The notes under the pieces were generated by a model. The model did no database searches and was not told the DNA's origin. It saw only the letters and a list, made by a program, of their open reading frames with translations. The position numbers and the translations under genes were made by a program. Source: Polycyclovorans algicola TG408 (GTDB lineage: Bacteria; Pseudomonadota; Gammaproteobacteria; Nevskiales; Nevskiaceae). Taken from it: 64,000 nt of DNA. Shown here one piece after another: positions 50,282-62,380 of this stretch (its first letter is position 1; the number at the start of each line of letters is the position of its first letter). The stretch is from contig NZ_JOMH01000001.1 in the NCBI RefSeq assembly GCF_000711245.1, forward strand, positions 2,660,830-2,724,829, given 5' to 3'.

Positions 50282-51070
50282 ATGGGCTTCCTGAGCGGAA
50301 AAAAAGCCTTGATCACCGGCGTTGCCAGTGATCGCTCAATTGCAGTGGGGATCTCTGAGGCCTTCGCGCGCGAAGGTGCCGAGCTGGCCTTCACCCATCA
50401 GGGCGACCGTTTGAAAGGCCGGGTCGAAGACGTTGCCGCGCGCTGCAACAGCAAAATGGTGCTGCCGCTGGATGTGACGGACGACGCCCAGATTGCCCAC
50501 GTCATGCAGGAGATCGAGCAGCAGTGGGGCGGCATCGATATTGTCATCCACTCCATCGGCTTCGCGCCCCGCGAACAGTTGCAGGGGCGTTACCTTGATG
50601 CGGTGACCCGCGAAGGCTTTGCGATTTCGCACGACATTTCGGCCTACTCGTTTGCCGCACTCGGCAAGGCGGCGCGCCCGCTGATGCAAGGGCGCGATGC
50701 GGCCATGCTCACCCTCACCTACCTCGGTGCTGTGCGCGCGGTGCCCATGTACAACGTCATGGGTCCCGCCAAGGCCAGTCTGGAGGCCAATGTGCGGTTC
50801 ATGGCGGCCGATCTCGGCAGTGAGGGCATTCGCGTCAACGGCATCTCGGCCGGGCCGATCAAGACGCTTGCGGCTGCCGGCATCAGCGGCTTTCGCGACA
50901 TGTTGTCCAGTGCCGCTGCCGCCAGTCCGCTGAAGCGCAACGTCACCATTGAAGACGTCGGCAACACGGCGGCCTTCTTGTGTTCCGACCTGGCGGCCGG
51001 CATCACCGGCGAAATTATCTACGTCGACGCCGGCTACCGCATCATGGGCATGCAGTTTCCCGGCCAGTAA
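50282..51070 (+). CDS. fabI: Enoyl-[acyl-carrier-protein] reductase FabI (NADH)
   Basis: A 262-aa SDR-fold enzyme that reduces trans-2-enoyl-ACP in fatty acid elongation. The signature [13 protein letters not shown] (nucleotide site), [11 protein letters not shown] and the catalytic [20 protein letters not shown] (Tyr, Tyr, Lys) match E. coli FabI closely. AGGAGAGG five bases before the ATG is a strong ribosome site. It lies 50 bp behind the AgmX-type gene and may share its transcript, though its role is unrelated. Confidence 0.96.
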   Translation: MGFLSGKKALITGVASDRSIAVGISEAFAREGAELAFTHQGDRLKGRVEDVAARCNSKMVLPLDVTDDAQIAHVMQEIEQQWGGIDIVIHSIGFAPREQLQGRYLDAVTREGFAISHDISAYSFAALGKAARPLMQGRDAAMLTLTYLGAVRAVPMYNVMGPAKASLEANVRFMAADLGSEGIRVNGISAGPIKTLAAAGISGFRDMLSSAAAASPLKRNVTIEDVGNTAAFLCSDLAAGITGEIIYVDAGYRIMGMQFPGQ

Positions 51071-51098
51071 GACCGTGCACCCCGCAGATAGCGCTGAA

Positions 51099-52376
51099 TC
51101 AGGCCTTCGCGTCTGATTCGGCGATGCCGGTGTTGACACGGTCAGGCAGTACGTTTTCGCCTTCGAGGTGGGCCATCAGCACCGCGCCCACGGTGTCGCC
51201 AAACACGTTGACGGCGGTGCGGGCCATGTCGAGCACCCGGTCCACCGCCAGAATCAGGCCGACGCCTTCAAGCGGCAAGCCAACGGCCGTCAGGATGATG
51301 GCAATGGCAACCAAACTGGCAGACGGGATACCGGCCACCCCAATCGACGTCAACAACGCCAGGGCGACGATGGTGAACTGCGTGAGCACGCCCAGCTCCA
51401 GGCCATAGGCCTGCGCGATGAAAAGGGCTGCTGCGCACTCATAGAGCGCCGTGCCATTCATGTTGACGGTGGTGCCCAGAGGCATGACGAATCCCGACAC
51501 CTTGGCCGACACGCCGGCTTCGGTCTGCAGGCGCTGCAGCGAGACCGGCAGGGTCGCGGCCGAACTACTAGTCGAAAATGCCGTTAACAACGCCGGTCCG
51601 ACTGCTCTGAAGTGGCGCAGCGGCGACAGGCCGAATCCTCGCAGGATCAGCGGCAGCCACACCGCCATCTGAATCAGCAACGCGGCGATCACCACACCGA
51701 AGAACAGCGCCAGCGGCAGCAGCGCATCAAGCCCGGTCTGCGCCACGGTCTGGCTGACCAGCGCGAACACGCCCAGCGGGGCAAACCACATGATCAGGCC
51801 GGTGAGACGAATCATCACCTCGTAAATGCCCTGCCAGAAGCGCTCTTGCGACTGAAGCAAGCCTTCGGGCAGACGCGCCGCGAAATAGCCGAAGAGGATC
51901 GAGAAGAAGATCAGGCCGAGCATGTCGGCCTTGGCGGCTGCCTCGAAAACGTTGACCGGAATCATCCGCACCAGAATGTCGAGCAGATCACCCTGGCCGC
52001 GGTCTGACACGCTTTCAGTGACGCGCGCCGTGTCGGCCGAGAGCCCCAGCCGCTCACCGGCCGGCGCGCCGTCGATGATGCCCGGCGTGACGACATTCAC
52101 CAGCACCAAGGCCGTGACCACGGCGATCAGCGTCGTCAGAAGAAAGTACAGCACCGTACGGCCGCCGAGGCGCGCCAGACCGGCGCCGTTGCCGATCCCG
52201 AGCAACGCGCAGATCATGGCCGACACGATCAGCGGGACGATCAGCATGCGCAGCGCGTTGAGGAACATGGTGCCGACCATGTCCATCAGCCGCAGAAAGC
52301 CGGGCACCTGGCCAAGCAGGGAGCCGGCCGCGAAGGCGGCCACCAGTGCAATCAGAATCTGCCAATGAAGTTTCAT
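51099..52376 (-). CDS. Dicarboxylate/amino acid:cation symporter (DAACS/SDF family)
   Basis: A 425-aa membrane transporter with eight main helices. Hairpin 1 has the serine-rich STSSSAATLPVS, helix 7 NMNGTALYE, hairpin 2 SIGVAGIPSASLV and helix 8 DRVLDMARTAVNVFGDT, the binding residues of glutamate/C4-dicarboxylate symporters. It couples uptake to sodium or protons, and the substrate cannot be fixed from sequence. The frame is open to a GTG at 52397, but the ATG at 52376 (MKLHWQI) is more natural. It converges with fabI, 28 bp away, with no terminator hairpin seen. Confidence 0.92.
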   Translation of the reverse strand: MKLHWQILIALVAAFAAGSLLGQVPGFLRLMDMVGTMFLNALRMLIVPLIVSAMICALLGIGNGAGLARLGGRTVLYFLLTTLIAVVTALVLVNVVTPGIIDGAPAGERLGLSADTARVTESVSDRGQGDLLDILVRMIPVNVFEAAAKADMLGLIFFSILFGYFAARLPEGLLQSQERFWQGIYEVMIRLTGLIMWFAPLGVFALVSQTVAQTGLDALLPLALFFGVVIAALLIQMAVWLPLILRGFGLSPLRHFRAVGPALLTAFSTSSSAATLPVSLQRLQTEAGVSAKVSGFVMPLGTTVNMNGTALYECAAALFIAQAYGLELGVLTQFTIVALALLTSIGVAGIPSASLVAIAIILTAVGLPLEGVGLILAVDRVLDMARTAVNVFGDTVGAVLMAHLEGENVLPDRVNTGIAESDAKA

Positions 52377-52434
52377 CAGCTGCAGCCTAGCAGGCACCCG
52401 CCCTCGCCCACACCAAGGCTTGTCTTAGCGTGCG

Positions 52435-54354
52435 TCAGGGCGCGTCGCCTTCGCTGGCCGAACGCCGCTGCTCAACCGGAATGACGTCGCGCATGCTCGC
52501 CTGGTAGGCGTCAAATTCGCGGCCGGCAAGCACGTCAGTGAACCGGTCGCGTGCGGCGATGCGGTCCGCCTCGTCGACGGTCGCCGGCCTGATGCCCGAA
52601 AACGCGATGATGGCGGCGTCACCGTTGGTTTGGTCGACCACGCTCAGACGCGGAGGGGCCCCTTCAGCGGGCGGCGGCAGCGTAAACAGTCGCCGCAGCA
52701 CCGCCGCGTTGACGTTCTCGCTGTCGCGAGTCACCGCGCCGACCGTGCGATAGCTCAGTTCATGCTTGTCGGCCAGCGCGGAGAGCTCGTCGGCCGAAGC
52801 GATGGTGGCGGCCTCGTCCATGACCTGCTCGGCCAGCGCGAACGCCCTGGCACGCGCACCTTCCTGCTTCAATTCGGTGCGAATCTCATCGGCCACGGTT
52901 TCGAGTGCCTTCGAGGTGGGCGCCTCATAACCCGCTTTGCGCACGACGACGATACGACCGTCCGACAGCGCGATGGGGCGGCTGTTTTCTTCAGCGTCAA
53001 TCAACTCCGGTGAGAACGCGACGTTGAGAATGCCGCGCTCGGCCAGAAGCCCAGCGCCGCCGTCGCGTGTAAACCACTCGGTCTGTTGCACTTCCAGCTC
53101 CAATGCCACGGCAACCGGCGCCAATGTGCTGGCGTTTTCAAACGCCAATTGGTCGAGTTGCTCCTGCATCTCCTGCATGCGCAAGGCGCGTTCGCGCTCG
53201 TGATAGCGATTCAGCAGCTGCTCGCGGACCCCTTCATCATCGAGGGTTCGCACCTGCTCGGCTTTGACTTCGGTGGCACGAATCAGGTGCACCCCGAACT
53301 CGGTCACCACCGGCTGGCTGATTTCACCTTCGTCCAATGCGAACAAGGCTTCTTCAAAATCGGGCGCCATCTGCCCCCGTTCGATCCAGCCCAGATCGCC
53401 GCCCTGGTCTTTGGAACCGGTGTCTGACGAAAATTCGGCGGCGAGCTCGGCAAAGTCGGCACCGCTGGCCAGACGCTCCCGCAGCTCGGCGGCCTGCTCG
53501 CGCGCCGCGTCCTCGTCGGCATCCAGTGGGATCAGAATGTGACTCGCACGCCGTTCTTCGCCGTTGATGAAACGCGCCTTTTCGGCTTCGTAAAGCGCTG
53601 CGAGTACCGACGGCTCGGGGTCTGGGCCCTCATCCATTGAGGCGCTGTCGAGCATCACGTAATCCAGCTTCACCCGCTCTGGCAACTGGTACTGCGACTG
53701 ATTCTGCTCGTAGCGGGCGTTGATCTCGGCCTCGGTCGGCTCGATCTCGTCAACAAACCGTTCGGCCGGCACCACCATGAGACTCAGCGAGCGACGCTGT
53801 TGCTGCAAACGAATGTGATTGTCGAGCAGGGTATTGGGAATGGTGGCGCTGTCGAGCACGCCATCACGCATCTGGTCGATGGCCAGCGCATCGCGCAACT
53901 GGGCTTCAAACGACTCGGGGTCCATCCCCTGATTGGCAAGCACCTCGCGATACGCCTCCGACGAGAAGCGTCCATCACGCTGGAACGCCGGCAGGCTGCG
54001 CAGGTATTCCATGATCTCTGGATCACTCCCGCGATATCCGTTCTGCCGAGCGTACTGAAGCAACAGCGCTTCACGGGTCATGTCCTGCAGGACGGCGGCG
54101 CGGAAGTCGGCGGTGTTGATCATGTCGGGCCGAAAGTCGTCGCCCATCATCTGTTGCAGCTGCCGGAAGCGCTGATCAAACGCATTGCGGAACTGGGCAT
54201 CGGTGATCTCGGTGTCGCCGACCTCAACCAGCACCGGGTCACTGCTGCCCATGCGGAACGATTCGATACCGACAAACGCGAACGGCACCGCGATCAGGCC
54301 CACGACAAACCACAAGACCCAGCCCGAAAGGCTGTCACGAATTGACTGAAGCAT
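52435..54354 (-). CDS. ppiD: Periplasmic chaperone/peptidyl-prolyl isomerase PpiD
   Basis: A 639-aa inner-membrane-anchored SurA-like chaperone. One N-terminal helix (about 12-32: VLWFVVGLIAVPFAFVGI) is followed by the SurA-N type region. A parvulin domain follows (about 265-365: ASHILIPLDADEDA, GSKDQGGDLGWIERGQM, VTEFGVHLIRATEV), then a long C-terminal chaperone part. It assists proteins leaving SecYEG. A TATACT on the minus strand at 54411-54416 could be its -10 element. It is a single gene, 58 bp from the symporter start. Confidence 0.93.
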   Translation of the reverse strand: MLQSIRDSLSGWVLWFVVGLIAVPFAFVGIESFRMGSSDPVLVEVGDTEITDAQFRNAFDQRFRQLQQMMGDDFRPDMINTADFRAAVLQDMTREALLLQYARQNGYRGSDPEIMEYLRSLPAFQRDGRFSSEAYREVLANQGMDPESFEAQLRDALAIDQMRDGVLDSATIPNTLLDNHIRLQQQRRSLSLMVVPAERFVDEIEPTEAEINARYEQNQSQYQLPERVKLDYVMLDSASMDEGPDPEPSVLAALYEAEKARFINGEERRASHILIPLDADEDAAREQAAELRERLASGADFAELAAEFSSDTGSKDQGGDLGWIERGQMAPDFEEALFALDEGEISQPVVTEFGVHLIRATEVKAEQVRTLDDEGVREQLLNRYHERERALRMQEMQEQLDQLAFENASTLAPVAVALELEVQQTEWFTRDGGAGLLAERGILNVAFSPELIDAEENSRPIALSDGRIVVVRKAGYEAPTSKALETVADEIRTELKQEGARARAFALAEQVMDEAATIASADELSALADKHELSYRTVGAVTRDSENVNAAVLRRLFTLPPPAEGAPPRLSVVDQTNGDAAIIAFSGIRPATVDEADRIAARDRFTDVLAGREFDAYQASMRDVIPVEQRRSASEGDAP

Positions 54355-54461
54355 TGAAAGGGATGTCCTTCTAGGCAGCGCCGTCTACTGCGGCGGTTGG
54401 CGAATCAGCGAGTATAACGGTCGGCACGACAGCGCCGCCGGGGACCTATTCAAACGGGCAC

Positions 54462-54484
54462 AAAAAAACCACCGCAGGGGTGGT
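54462..54484 (-). terminator. Rho-independent terminator of the tRNA-His/tRNA-Lys unit
   Basis: ACCACC and GGTGGT form a 6-bp stem with a 5-base loop (54468-54484), followed on the minus strand by seven T. It lies about 40 bp after the tRNA-Lys 3' end. Confidence 0.85.
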
Positions 54485-54524
54485 CTCTGGTTCGCGCTGG
54501 ATGGGCGGAGAACGATCAATTCAA

Positions 54525-54600
<76 letters not shown>

Positions 54601-54624
54601 GCATCATTAACTGATCAAAGGGAG

Positions 54625-54701
54625 TGGGGTGACCGACGGGGCTCGAACCCGCGACAACCAGAATCACAATCTGGGACTCTACCAACTGAGCTACGGCCAC
54701 C
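54625..54701 (-). tRNA. tRNA-His (anticodon GTG)
   Basis: The acceptor GTGGCCG pairs with CGGTCAC. A G at 54701 supplies the G-1 residue typical of tRNA-His, and C73 precedes the encoded CCA. The anticodon loop TTGTGAT gives GTG. It lies 24 bp upstream of tRNA-Lys on the same transcript. Confidence 0.96.
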
Positions 54702-54713
54702 ACCGAGGGCGCG

Positions 54714-54719
54714 ATTGTA
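54714..54719 (-). promoter_or_regulatory. Putative -10 element of the tRNA unit
   Basis: TACAAT on the minus strand lies 12 bp before the tRNA-His 5' end and is followed by the GC-only stretch CGCGCCC. GC-rich discriminators mark stable-RNA promoters under stringent control. No good -35 is visible at 16-18 bp. Confidence 0.5.
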
Positions 54720-54785
54720 GCCAAATCACTGGCGCGACGCACGCCTCATTTACATCGGGAATTAGGGTTTGTGCAGATCGGCGAT

Positions 54786-55412
54786 TCAAAGGCCAAGCAC
54801 CTCCAGCGGCCCGCTGCCTTGGCGAAGAATCTCCGGTGCATCGCCGGTCAGGTCGACCACGGTGGTGGGCAGGACACCGCAGTGACCGCTGGTGAGGACC
54901 CAGTCGACGTCACGGTCGAGTTGATCGCGCCAGTCTTCCGGCTCGTCGACGGGATGGTCTTCGCCCGGAAACTGCAGGGTGCATGAAATCAGCGGTTCGT
55001 TGAGTGCGTCGAGCAAGGCACGCGCCACCGGGTTCGTCGGCACGCGAATGCCGATGGTCTTGCGTCGCTCGTGGGCAATCCGTTTGGGCAAGTCCTTGCT
55101 GGCGGCCAGGACGAAGGTATATGCCCCCGGCGTTGCCGCCTTCAGCAGTCGAAACTGGGTGTTGTCGACGCGCGCGTAGCGGGCGATCTCGGACAGGTCA
55201 CGACACATCAGGGTGAACTGGTGATGCTTGTCGAAGTTGCGAATGCGGCGCAGCCGATCCGCCGCAGCCCGGTCATCCAGATGACAGCCCAGCGAATAGC
55301 CCGACTCGGTAGGGTACGCGATGACGGCCCCGCCCCGCACCGCGTCCACCACCTGCCCGATCAGCCGCGCCTGCGGATTGTCGGGGTGCAGTTCGACCCA
55401 ACGCGCGGCCAT
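54786..55412 (-). CDS. yciO: YciO/TsaC (Sua5) family protein
   Basis: A 208-aa protein of the YrdC-like fold that makes threonylcarbamoyl-adenylate for tRNA t6A37 or a related reaction. The key segments are GGAVIAYPTESGYSLGCHL, QFTLMCRDLSEIARYA, PGAYTFVLAASKDLPKR and RKTIGIRVPTNPVARALL. The sequence is closer to the YciO branch, whose cellular role is less certain than that of TsaC. Its start shares one base with the upstream dehydrogenase stop (TGATG). Confidence 0.88.
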   Translation of the reverse strand: MAARWVELHPDNPQARLIGQVVDAVRGGAVIAYPTESGYSLGCHLDDRAAADRLRRIRNFDKHHQFTLMCRDLSEIARYARVDNTQFRLLKAATPGAYTFVLAASKDLPKRIAHERRKTIGIRVPTNPVARALLDALNEPLISCTLQFPGEDHPVDEPEDWRDQLDRDVDWVLTSGHCGVLPTTVVDLTGDAPEILRQGSGPLEVLGL

Positions 55413-56272
55413 CAGACGATGATGCCGTCGGGCGGCGGCATGCTGTCGGGAATGAACAGGTCATCGACCAAAGGCGCCGTGCCTGCCTTGACGCGGTAAG
55501 CCGAAAAATCAGTGACGCCGTCCGCCGCCAGAACTAGGTCATCTATGCAGTGTTGTCCGGTGAAGGCGCGGCTGTCACGGGTCAACATCACGTGCGCGGC
55601 GTCGGCCATGATCGCGGGCGTGCGCGACTGGTCAATGACCTGCCCGGCGCCGGGGATCGCCTGCAGCGCGGCCGTGGCGATCATGGTGCGTGGCCACAAG
55701 GTATTGAAGGCGATCCCGTCGCGCTTGAACTCAACGGCCATGGCCATGGCGTAGACACTCATGGCGTATTTGGCGAGGGTGTAGGCCGTGTGCGGGGCGA
55801 AAAACGCCGGGTTGAGATCCAGCGGCGGCGACAGGTTGAGCACGTGCGGATTGCCCGCCTTCTTTAGATGCGGGATACAGGCACGCGACATGAAAAACGT
55901 GCCACGGGCATTGATGCCGTGCATCAGGTCGTAACGCTTGGGCTCGGTGGCCAGCGTCCCGGTTAGGCTGATGGCGCTGGCGTTGTTGATCAGGATGTCG
56001 ATGCCGCCGAAGGTCTCGACGGTTTTGGCCACCGCCGCTTCGATCTGCTCGGTATCGCGAATGTCGCAGGCCAGCGGCAAAGCACGACCACCGGCTGCCT
56101 CAATTTCCTGCGCAGCACTGTAAATCGTGCCGGGCAGCTTCGGATGGGCTTCGACAGTCTTGGCCAGCACCGCAATGTTGGCGCCGTCGCGGGCAGCGCG
56201 CAGTGCGATGGCCAGCCCGATGCCACGCGATGCGCCGCTGATGACCAGGGTTTTGCCCGAAAGCGATCTCAT
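55412..56272 (-). CDS. HSDL2-like short-chain dehydrogenase/reductase
   Basis: A 286-aa SDR enzyme. The nucleotide loop VISGASRGIGLAIA, the NNAS motif, a serine in LNLSPPLDLNP and the catalytic YTLAKYAM (YxxxK) are present. The PPLDLNP segment and LWPRTMIATAA resemble the SDR part of hydroxysteroid dehydrogenase-like protein 2. The substrate is unknown. GGAGGT three bases before the ATG is a strong but close ribosome site. It is coupled to yciO. Confidence 0.85.
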   Translation of the reverse strand: MRSLSGKTLVISGASRGIGLAIALRAARDGANIAVLAKTVEAHPKLPGTIYSAAQEIEAAGGRALPLACDIRDTEQIEAAVAKTVETFGGIDILINNASAISLTGTLATEPKRYDLMHGINARGTFFMSRACIPHLKKAGNPHVLNLSPPLDLNPAFFAPHTAYTLAKYAMSVYAMAMAVEFKRDGIAFNTLWPRTMIATAALQAIPGAGQVIDQSRTPAIMADAAHVMLTRDSRAFTGQHCIDDLVLAADGVTDFSAYRVKAGTAPLVDDLFIPDSMPPPDGIIV

Positions 56273-56287
56273 GTGACCTCCAGCCGC

Positions 56288-58664
<2,377 letters not shown>

Positions 58665-58668
<4 letters not shown>

Positions 58669-58850
58669 AGGAAGTTGAGCGCCAGCGCGCCCACGGTGAT
58701 GAAAGTGAAACCCATGATTCTCAAGGCCCGCACGTCGAGTTCAGCAACCTGAAGCAAGAACCCGCGCCAGCGGCGCGGGGCAATGAACGGCATCAGGCCT
58801 TCAATGATCAGCACGAGCGCGAGCGCCCGCAGCAATTCGACCCAATCCAC
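58665..58850 (-). CDS. DUF2065 (YjeT family) small membrane protein
   Basis: A 61-aa protein with two hydrophobic helices (about 5-22 and 42-60) joined by a basic stretch (APRRWRGFLLQV). The position between hflC and hisZ is where YjeT/DUF2065 proteins are found in gammaproteobacteria. The start is GTG. The function is unknown. Confidence 0.88.
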
Positions 58851-58862
58851 GATGTCGCCGCG

Positions 58863-59723
58863 TTACCGCGCCGGGTTGAAATGCTGGAAGAACTTGCCTT
58901 TAGGCTCCAGCACCAGCACGTCATCCTTGCTGTTGAAGCTGTCGCGATAAATGTTGATCGACCGGTAAAAGTCGTAAAAATCACGGTCGGCACCGAAGGC
59001 CTTGGCGTACACATCCGCCGCTTTGGCATCACCTTCCCCGCGCAGCGTTTCGGCCTCGCGATACGCCTCGGCCAACAGCACCTGGGCTTCGCGATCCACA
59101 TCGGCGCGGATACGCTCGCCCTCCTCTGCGCCTCGGGCACGAAGATCGGACGCCACGCGAAGACGCTCGGCGCGCATGCGGTCAAACACCGACTCACTCA
59201 CGCCGCGCGGCAGGTCGATGCGCTTGACGCGAACGTCAGCGACTTCGATTCCGAGTTCGATCACATTCCTGCTGGCCTGCTCAATCACCTTGGTGGTGAT
59301 GCTGTCACGCTCGTCGGACACCGCCTGCTGGATGGTCAGCGAGCCAAACTGATCTCGCAGCCCACGGTTGACGATGGACGACAGGCGATCGGCGGCGACC
59401 AGCTGTTGCCCGCCCGTGGCGCGAATGAACGCCTGCGTATCGGCAATCCGCCAAACGATGTAGTAGTCGACGTCTACGTTTTTCTTTTCCGAGGTCAGAA
59501 AACTCTCGGTACCGCTGTCGAGAATCAGCAGACGGCGGTCGAACTTGCGCACCTCCTGGATGAAGGGGACCTTCAAGTGCAGCCCGGGCGGATAGTCCGC
59601 GCCCTTGAATTCGCCCAGTTGGATCAGTACCGCACGCTCGCGCTGATCAACAACGAAGAACGCGTTGGAGATGGTCAGCAACAGGACCAGCGCGACGGCC
59701 AGCCAGACAATCGGGTTTTTCAT
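58863..59723 (-). CDS. hflC: Protease modulator HflC (SPFH/stomatin family)
   Basis: A 286-aa inner-membrane protein with one N-terminal helix (about 3-22) and a periplasmic SPFH domain (about 23-190), with VDQRERAVLIQLGEF and PPGLHLKVPFIQEV. A coiled C-terminal part follows (LRARGAEEGERIRADVDREAQVLLAE). With HflK it forms a cage around FtsH and modulates its proteolysis. The open frame begins with a TTG two codons earlier. The ATG at 59723 lies two bases after the hflK stop. Confidence 0.95.
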   Translation of the reverse strand: MKNPIVWLAVALVLLLTISNAFFVVDQRERAVLIQLGEFKGADYPPGLHLKVPFIQEVRKFDRRLLILDSGTESFLTSEKKNVDVDYYIVWRIADTQAFIRATGGQQLVAADRLSSIVNRGLRDQFGSLTIQQAVSDERDSITTKVIEQASRNVIELGIEVADVRVKRIDLPRGVSESVFDRMRAERLRVASDLRARGAEEGERIRADVDREAQVLLAEAYREAETLRGEGDAKAADVYAKAFGADRDFYDFYRSINIYRDSFNSKDDVLVLEPKGKFFQHFNPAR

Positions 59724-59725
59724 GA

Positions 59726-60889
59726 TCAACGGCTCCGGTCGCGCGAGGCGCGGTTGGCATCTTGCAACGTGACGCCGGTGCTCGGCGCGGTCGACGAGGC
59801 GCTGCCGCCCGATGACGTGCCGCGGTCTGCGCGCGCGTCACCACCGGCCATCCCGCCGCGAAGTTGGTCAAGCGGCAACACCATCAGCGGCGCATTGGAA
59901 TCGACGTCGATGATGACCTTGGTCGTACGACCGAAAACCTCGCTCATCACGTCGAGATACAAACGCTCTTTGGTGACTTCAGGCGCCTGCTTGTACTCGG
60001 TCAAGAGCGCGGTAAAGCGCGACGCGTCACCCTCGGACCGCGCCACGGCCTGCTCGCTGTAGCCCCGCGCTTCCTCGACAAGACGGGCTGCCGCACCACG
60101 GGCGCGCGGCAAGCGGTCGTTGGCATAGGCCTGGGCCTCGTTCACCAGGCGAACCTGGTCTTCGCGCGCCTTGATCGCGTCTTCAAAGGCGCTCTGCACC
60201 GGCGCCGGCGGGCGGGCGGCACGCAAGTTCACTTCGGTCACGAACAAACCCGCCTCGTAGCCATCGAGCTTCTGCTGCAGCAACAACTTGGTGCGTTCGG
60301 CAATCTCCTGACGACCCTCGGTGATGATGAAATCCATCGACGAGGTGCCCACCACCTCACGCACGGCCGACTGGGTCGACTGGCGCAGCGCACGATCAGG
60401 CTCGGACGTGGCGAACAGGTATTTTTCGACATCCGAGAGTCGGTACTGCACGGTCAACTCGACATCGACGATGTTCTCGTCCTGAGTGAGCATGGTGGAG
60501 TTTTCGGCCACCGAACGGACGCCGGTGACGTTGATGACCTCGACCTTGTCCACCGGCCACGGAATGTGCCAGCGCAGGCCGGGCTCGTTGGTCTGGATGT
60601 GCTGACCAAAGCGCAGCACGACCCCGCGCTGCTGCTCGTCGACCACGTAAAAGCCAGAAAGGCCCCACAGCACCACCAACGCGCCAACCAGCAACAAAAC
60701 CAGGCCGCGCGGTATCCCACCGCCGCCCCCTGCGGAGGGCAGACCGGTGCCGTTGCCTTTGCCACCGCCGAGTGAATCCTTGAAGCGCTTGAACAGCGCA
60801 TCCAGATCGGGCGGCTTGCCACCACCGCCACCTTTTTTCGGGCCTTGGTTCCATGGGTCCTTGTTGGGGCCGGGTTCATTCCAAGCCAT
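59726..60889 (-). CDS. hflK: Protease modulator HflK (SPFH/stomatin family)
   Basis: A 387-aa partner of HflC. A Gly/Pro-rich cytoplasmic N terminus (MAWNEPGPNKDPWNQGPKK) precedes one helix (about 67-90) and the SPFH domain (VDEQQRGVVLRFGQH, EPGLRWHIPWPVDKV). A coiled-coil region and a Ser/Thr/Ala-rich tail follow. The conserved MAWNEPG start at 60889 is chosen over a longer frame to 60967. The order hfq-hflX-hflK-hflC is standard. Confidence 0.96.
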   Translation of the reverse strand: MAWNEPGPNKDPWNQGPKKGGGGGKPPDLDALFKRFKDSLGGGKGNGTGLPSAGGGGGIPRGLVLLLVGALVVLWGLSGFYVVDEQQRGVVLRFGQHIQTNEPGLRWHIPWPVDKVEVINVTGVRSVAENSTMLTQDENIVDVELTVQYRLSDVEKYLFATSEPDRALRQSTQSAVREVVGTSSMDFIITEGRQEIAERTKLLLQQKLDGYEAGLFVTEVNLRAARPPAPVQSAFEDAIKAREDQVRLVNEAQAYANDRLPRARGAAARLVEEARGYSEQAVARSEGDASRFTALLTEYKQAPEVTKERLYLDVMSEVFGRTTKVIIDVDSNAPLMVLPLDQLRGGMAGGDARADRGTSSGGSASSTAPSTGVTLQDANRASRDRSR

Positions 60890-60979
60890 ATTTACGCTGT
60901 CCTTCTCGTTGGCAGCCCACGCGAAGGCGTGGGCCGAAGATTCTAGAGCGGCTGCCAAGCAGGGCAATGCCGCGACGCA

Positions 60980-62302
60980 TCATTTTACGGTGTCCGCTTC
61001 CCACGCCTCAACCGAGCCGGGATCTGGCGGCGGGTCGATACCGGCGGCCACACAGAGACCGCGCAGGCGCTCGAAGGGCATCTCGACATCGATTTCCATC
61101 TCGCCGGTTTCGAGTTGACGCTCGGCCCGGACGGATCGATGGGCGAACAACTGTGCCCGAAGTCGACCCGCCCTGCTGGGAATCCGCAGCGTATAGGTTC
61201 GTCGATCCGAATCGTTCAGACGCTCGGCGAGTACGTCGCGCAGCCCGTCGAGGCCGGCGCCGGTCAATGCCGACACCCACACCCGTTGCGCCACGCCGGC
61301 GGCATCGCGCTCGACCCGTGGCGACTCACCCTCGCGTTGGTCGATTTTGTTGAAGACCAGCAGTCGCGGCACGGTTTCGGCCTCGATTTCGTCAATCACC
61401 GCCACCACCTGCTCGATCCGCGCAGCCCGCTCGGGGTCGGCGGCATCGACCACGTGGACCAGCAGATCGGCATTGCGCGCCTCTTCGAGCGTGGCGCGAA
61501 ACGCCGCAATCAGGTCGTGCGGCAGATCGCGGATGAAACCAACGGTGTCGGCCAAAACGGCGTGTTCAAGCCCTGGCAGCTCGACGCGACGCACGGTGGT
61601 ATCGAGGGTGGCGAACAATTGTTTGGAGGCAAAAACCTGCTGATCGGTAAGGGCATTGAAAAGCGTCGACTTGCCAGCGTTGGTATAGCCCACCAGCGAG
61701 GCAATGGGAATCTCGTTGCGCGACCGAGCCTGCCGATTCTGCGCACGGCGCGCGCGCACCCCGTCGAGGTGACGCTTGAGCGTGGCAATCCGCTCACGCA
61801 GCATGCGCCGGTCAAGTTCAAGTTGGGTCTCGCCGGGCCCGCGCAAACCGATGCCACCACCGCGCTGTCGCTCAAGGTGAGTCCACCCACGGATCAGCCG
61901 CGTGGACATGTGGTGCAACTGCGCGAGCTCAACCTGCAGCTTGCCTTCGTGGGTGCGGGCGCGCTGGGCAAAGATGTCGAGAATCAGACCGGAACGTCCG
62001 ACCACCCGGCATTTCACCCGGCGTTCGAGATTTCGTTCCTGGCTGGGCGACAGCGGATGGTTGACGATGACCAGCTCGGCGCACTGCGCCTCGACGCTCT
62101 CGGCAATCTCGTCGGCCTTGCCGGTCCCGACAAACAGGCCGGCGTCAGGCTGCCGACGGCTGCCACCGATGACCGACAACACCTCGGCCCCGGCCGCGTG
62201 TGCGAGTTCGATAAATTCGAGCCGGTCAGCCTCGTAATCGCCACCGGGCAATTCGAGATGAACCAGAACCGCCAGCTGACCGGCCTTGGGGCGCTCAAAC
62301 AT
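60980..62302 (-). CDS. hflX: Ribosome-associated GTPase HflX
   Basis: A 440-aa GTPase that splits stalled or heat-damaged ribosomes. The N-terminal HflX domain (about 1-185) contains HHMSTRLIRGWTHLERQRGG. The GTPase domain has G1 GYTNAGKST, G3 DTVGF and G4 NKID. A C-terminal domain (about 360-440) completes the protein. The ATG follows hfq by 78 bp. Confidence 0.97.
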   Translation of the reverse strand: MFERPKAGQLAVLVHLELPGGDYEADRLEFIELAHAAGAEVLSVIGGSRRQPDAGLFVGTGKADEIAESVEAQCAELVIVNHPLSPSQERNLERRVKCRVVGRSGLILDIFAQRARTHEGKLQVELAQLHHMSTRLIRGWTHLERQRGGGIGLRGPGETQLELDRRMLRERIATLKRHLDGVRARRAQNRQARSRNEIPIASLVGYTNAGKSTLFNALTDQQVFASKQLFATLDTTVRRVELPGLEHAVLADTVGFIRDLPHDLIAAFRATLEEARNADLLVHVVDAADPERAARIEQVVAVIDEIEAETVPRLLVFNKIDQREGESPRVERDAAGVAQRVWVSALTGAGLDGLRDVLAERLNDSDRRTYTLRIPSRAGRLRAQLFAHRSVRAERQLETGEMEIDVEMPFERLRGLCVAAGIDPPPDPGSVEAWEADTVK

Positions 62303-62380
62303 GCGAACGATTCCACGCCGGGCAGCGGCCCCGACGAGGTCCTGAAACGCTTACCAAGCCGTGATCTGGGTGCGTGCCGA